From: Bacteroidota bacterium
GTDB lineage: Bacteria > Bacteroidota > Bacteroidia > Bacteroidales > VadinHA17
Length of the DNA: 8,464 nucleotides
Assembly: GCA_015222065.1 (NCBI GenBank)
Contig: JADFUQ010000541.1
Coordinates: forward strand, 1-8,464
Reading direction: 5' to 3'
Both the position numbers and the translations under genes were made by a program. Positions 6,874 through 8,464 of the stretch are shown here, one piece after another. A model generated the notes under the pieces. That model did not search any database, had not been told where the DNA came from, and was given only the letters and a program-made list of their open reading frames with translations. The number at the start of each line of letters is the position of its first letter. Positions within the stretch are counted from its first letter, which is position 1.

Positions 6874-6884
6874 TAAATTAAAGA

Positions 6885-6911
6885 AGTGCCTATAGTGCCT
6901 AAAGCGCCCAA
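6885..6911. repeat. 9-bp tandem repeat AGTGCCTAA, three copies
   Basis: AGTGCCTAT, AGTGCCTAA and AGCGCCCAA follow without gaps in the rel-fur spacer, just upstream of the fur operator candidate. The unit is the same as in the left arm of the 3245-3388 block, so the two loci belong to one dispersed family. No coding potential was seen here. Confidence 0.8.
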
Positions 6912-6945
6912 TTTCATTATTTTTAGTTAGCAGTCTTCAGTGTTA

Positions 6946-7028
6946 AGTTGGCAATTAGCAAAGAGCAGTTGGCAAATAATACACCACTGTTTACATTATT
7001 GCCAACTGCCAATTGCCTTTTGCCAACT
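6946..7028. repeat. Long imperfect hairpin built of TTGGCAAT-like units
   Basis: The arms 6946-6980 and 6995-7028 pair over about 28 of 35 positions with a 14-nt loop; the inner part (AGCAGTTGGCAAATAAT against ATTATTGCCAACTGCC) is nearly perfect. Each arm is itself made of TTGGCAA-type units. It lies downstream of the rel stop codon and upstream of the fur promoter, within the 307-bp spacer 6802-7108. No T-tract follows it on the minus strand, so it is not a standard intrinsic terminator. Two TATTGCC copies at 7079-7092 probably belong to the same repeat cluster. The rest of the spacer holds nothing I can name. Confidence 0.8.
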
Positions 7029-7108
7029 ATTCTTCAACCGTCAAAACAAGTTTGACATGACACTGGTTTATGTTAACCTATTGCCTATTGCCGATTGATT
7101 ATTTATTC

Positions 7109-8464
7109 CTAAATAGTTTCCATTCTGTGAACTGATTCGATTCCTTTTATTTTGGAGATGTTCAGTAAAAGGGTATTCAGATCGTTTGTATTGTGAACAT
7201 ACAAGTCAACTATACCTTTAAAAATACCGTCATTAACATTAATATTCAATGATTGGATATTAGTACTAAGGTCTTTGGAAATAATTCCGGATATTTCATT
7301 TATCATTCCTACCCTGTCAATTCCTACTATATTTATTCTTGCAAGGAAAGAGAGAAGTTTGTATGTTGTCCATTTGGCTGAAACAACCTGGTTAGCTTTA
7401 CTTGACAAAAGTTTTATTGCATTTGGACAGTTAGCTTTATGAATCACCATTTCTTTTTTAGGTGGCTTATATCCAATAACATCATCACCGGGAATTGGAT
7501 TACAGCATTCAGCTATTATATAAGGTTGACTTGATTCATTAATGTTTTCACGAAGAATATATGGAGACTTAAGATCAAGTTTTCCTGTCACTGATTTCTT
7601 TTGTTCCTTGTTTTTTTTCTTTACTTTAGAAGATTTCCCAAATTGCAGCTGCCAATATTTTACCAGTTTGTTACTTGATTTTGGTTTAAGAATAGTTTTA
7701 ATATTTTCGAGATCTATTAATCCCATCCCTATTTTGCTATAGAGTTCATCTTTATATAAAACTTCGTAAGCTGGCAGTAGTTTCTTAAATATCGTTGAAT
7801 TTGGGCGAAGGTTTATTTCTTTCAATTTCTTTTCCAGAATATTTTTTCCTTTAGTGATCCTGTCTTTTGTTTCAGCTTTTAAGTAATTTTTAATACTGGA
7901 TTTTGCTTTTGCCGTTTTGACATAATCCAGCCAATTTCTTTCAGGATGCTTTTTGTCAGATGATAATATCTCAACCTGGTCGCCACTTTGCAATGTATGA
8001 CTAATTGGGACAAGTTTATAATTAACTTTAGCGCCAATAGCATGGTTCCCTATTTCGGAGTGTATCTCATAAGCAAAGTCAAGAGCAGAAGTACCTGTAG
8101 GTAGTGTTTTGATGTGGCCTTTAGGAGTAAATACCATAATTTCAGATGCGAAAAGATTCATTTTAAAATCATCGAGAAATTCCAGAGCATTTGAATTTGG
8201 ATCTTCAAGCATTTCCCTGATCTTTTTGAGCCATTTGTCCAATTCACCTTCATGGGAACTATCGCCTTTATATTTCCAATGAGCTGCAAATCCCCTTTCG
8301 GCAATTTCATCCATTCTTTTTGACCGGATCTGGATCTCAACCCATTTGCCGTATGGCCCCATTACAGTTAGATGTAATGCCTCGTATCCGTTAGCTTTTG
8401 GCGTACTTAACCAATCACGGATACGATCTGGTTTAGGCATATAAGTATCAGTAATAATTGAATA
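7109..8464 (-). CDS. Rel/SpoT-family (p)ppGpp synthetase/hydrolase, N-terminus outside the window
   Basis: This is the C-terminal part (451 codons seen) of a long Rel protein that makes and degrades (p)ppGpp in response to starved ribosomes. The frame stays open to the window edge past Met at 8440, with YSIITDTY before it, so that Met is internal. Counting from it, the end of the synthetase domain shows NGYEALH (17-23), EIQIRS (35-40) and RGFAAHWKYK (49-58). A TGS domain follows at about 100-163 (IMVFTPKG, DFAYEIHSEIG). After a helical region comes the zinc-finger-like segment with Cys312, Cys313, His334 and Cys338, and a C-terminal ACT domain from about 365 (DRVGMINEISGIIS). The hydrolase domain and the residues that separate RelA from SpoT lie outside the window; Bacteroidota usually carry one bifunctional Rel. 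It is the most upstream gene of the rel-fur-purA run. Confidence 0.95.
   Translation of the reverse strand, partial: YSIITDTYMPKPDRIRDWLSTPKANGYEALHLTVMGPYGKWVEIQIRSKRMDEIAERGFAAHWKYKGDSSHEGELDKWLKKIREMLEDPNSNALEFLDDFKMNLFASEIMVFTPKGHIKTLPTGTSALDFAYEIHSEIGNHAIGAKVNYKLVPISHTLQSGDQVEILSSDKKHPERNWLDYVKTAKAKSSIKNYLKAETKDRITKGKNILEKKLKEINLRPNSTIFKKLLPAYEVLYKDELYSKIGMGLIDLENIKTILKPKSSNKLVKYWQLQFGKSSKVKKKNKEQKKSVTGKLDLKSPYILRENINESSQPYIIAECCNPIPGDDVIGYKPPKKEMVIHKANCPNAIKLLSSKANQVVSAKWTTYKLLSFLARINIVGIDRVGMINEISGIISKDLSTNIQSLNINVNDGIFKGIVDLYVHNTNDLNTLLLNISKIKGIESVHRMETI

Noticed and set aside
7040..7056. GTCAAA/TTTGAC stem downstream of rel as a terminator
   Set aside because: The stem is only 6 bp, with a 5-nt loop and no T-tract on the rel strand side.

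Overview
The window looks like a chromosomal housekeeping stretch from a member of the Bacteroidota (Bacteroidetes), most likely an uncultured Bacteroidales-type lineage. Three things point there. The DNA is AT-rich with long AT-rich spacers. The spacers contain promoters of the Bacteroidetes type (-7 TAnnTTTG and -33 TTG/TTTG about 20 nt apart) and mostly lack Shine-Dalgarno sites. The gene order Rel - Fur - PurA is one I associate from memory with this phylum. Taxonomy below phylum is inference.

Layout from left to right. An AMP-forming acyl-CoA ligase on the minus strand has its 3' end outside the window (1-1670). It is divergent from a small SPOR-domain lipoprotein (1905-2375, plus). That gene converges on a cytidylate kinase-like protein (2431-3126, minus). 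A 375-bp divergent spacer with two promoters flanking a degenerate inverted repeat leads to an MFS transporter (3502-4896, plus) that resembles eukaryotic MFSD1. The transporter converges on a three-gene minus-strand run: rel (7109-8464, N-terminus outside the window), fur (6358-6801) and purA (4949-6208). The rel-fur gap is 307 bp and the fur-purA gap is 148 bp, so these are co-oriented neighbours and not a tight operon.

How the genes may relate. Rel makes and breaks (p)ppGpp, Fur senses metal (probably iron), and PurA commits IMP to AMP. In E. coli PurA is inhibited by ppGpp, so a link between stringent response and adenylate supply is plausible. The acyl-CoA ligase belongs to lipid metabolism. 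The SPOR protein belongs to the envelope or peptidoglycan. The kinase-like protein and the transporter cannot be given substrates from sequence alone.

The least explained part of the window is its spacers. Four of them carry short-period (7-9 bp) tandem or inverted repeats: TTAACAT x5, AGTGCCTAA-like units at two separate loci, TTGGAATA-like x4, and a TTGGCAAT-rich imperfect hairpin with about 34-nt arms. No mobile element, CRISPR array, rRNA or tRNA was found. I see no convincing new multi-gene system here; the repeats and a candidate operator at the fur promoter are the best leads.
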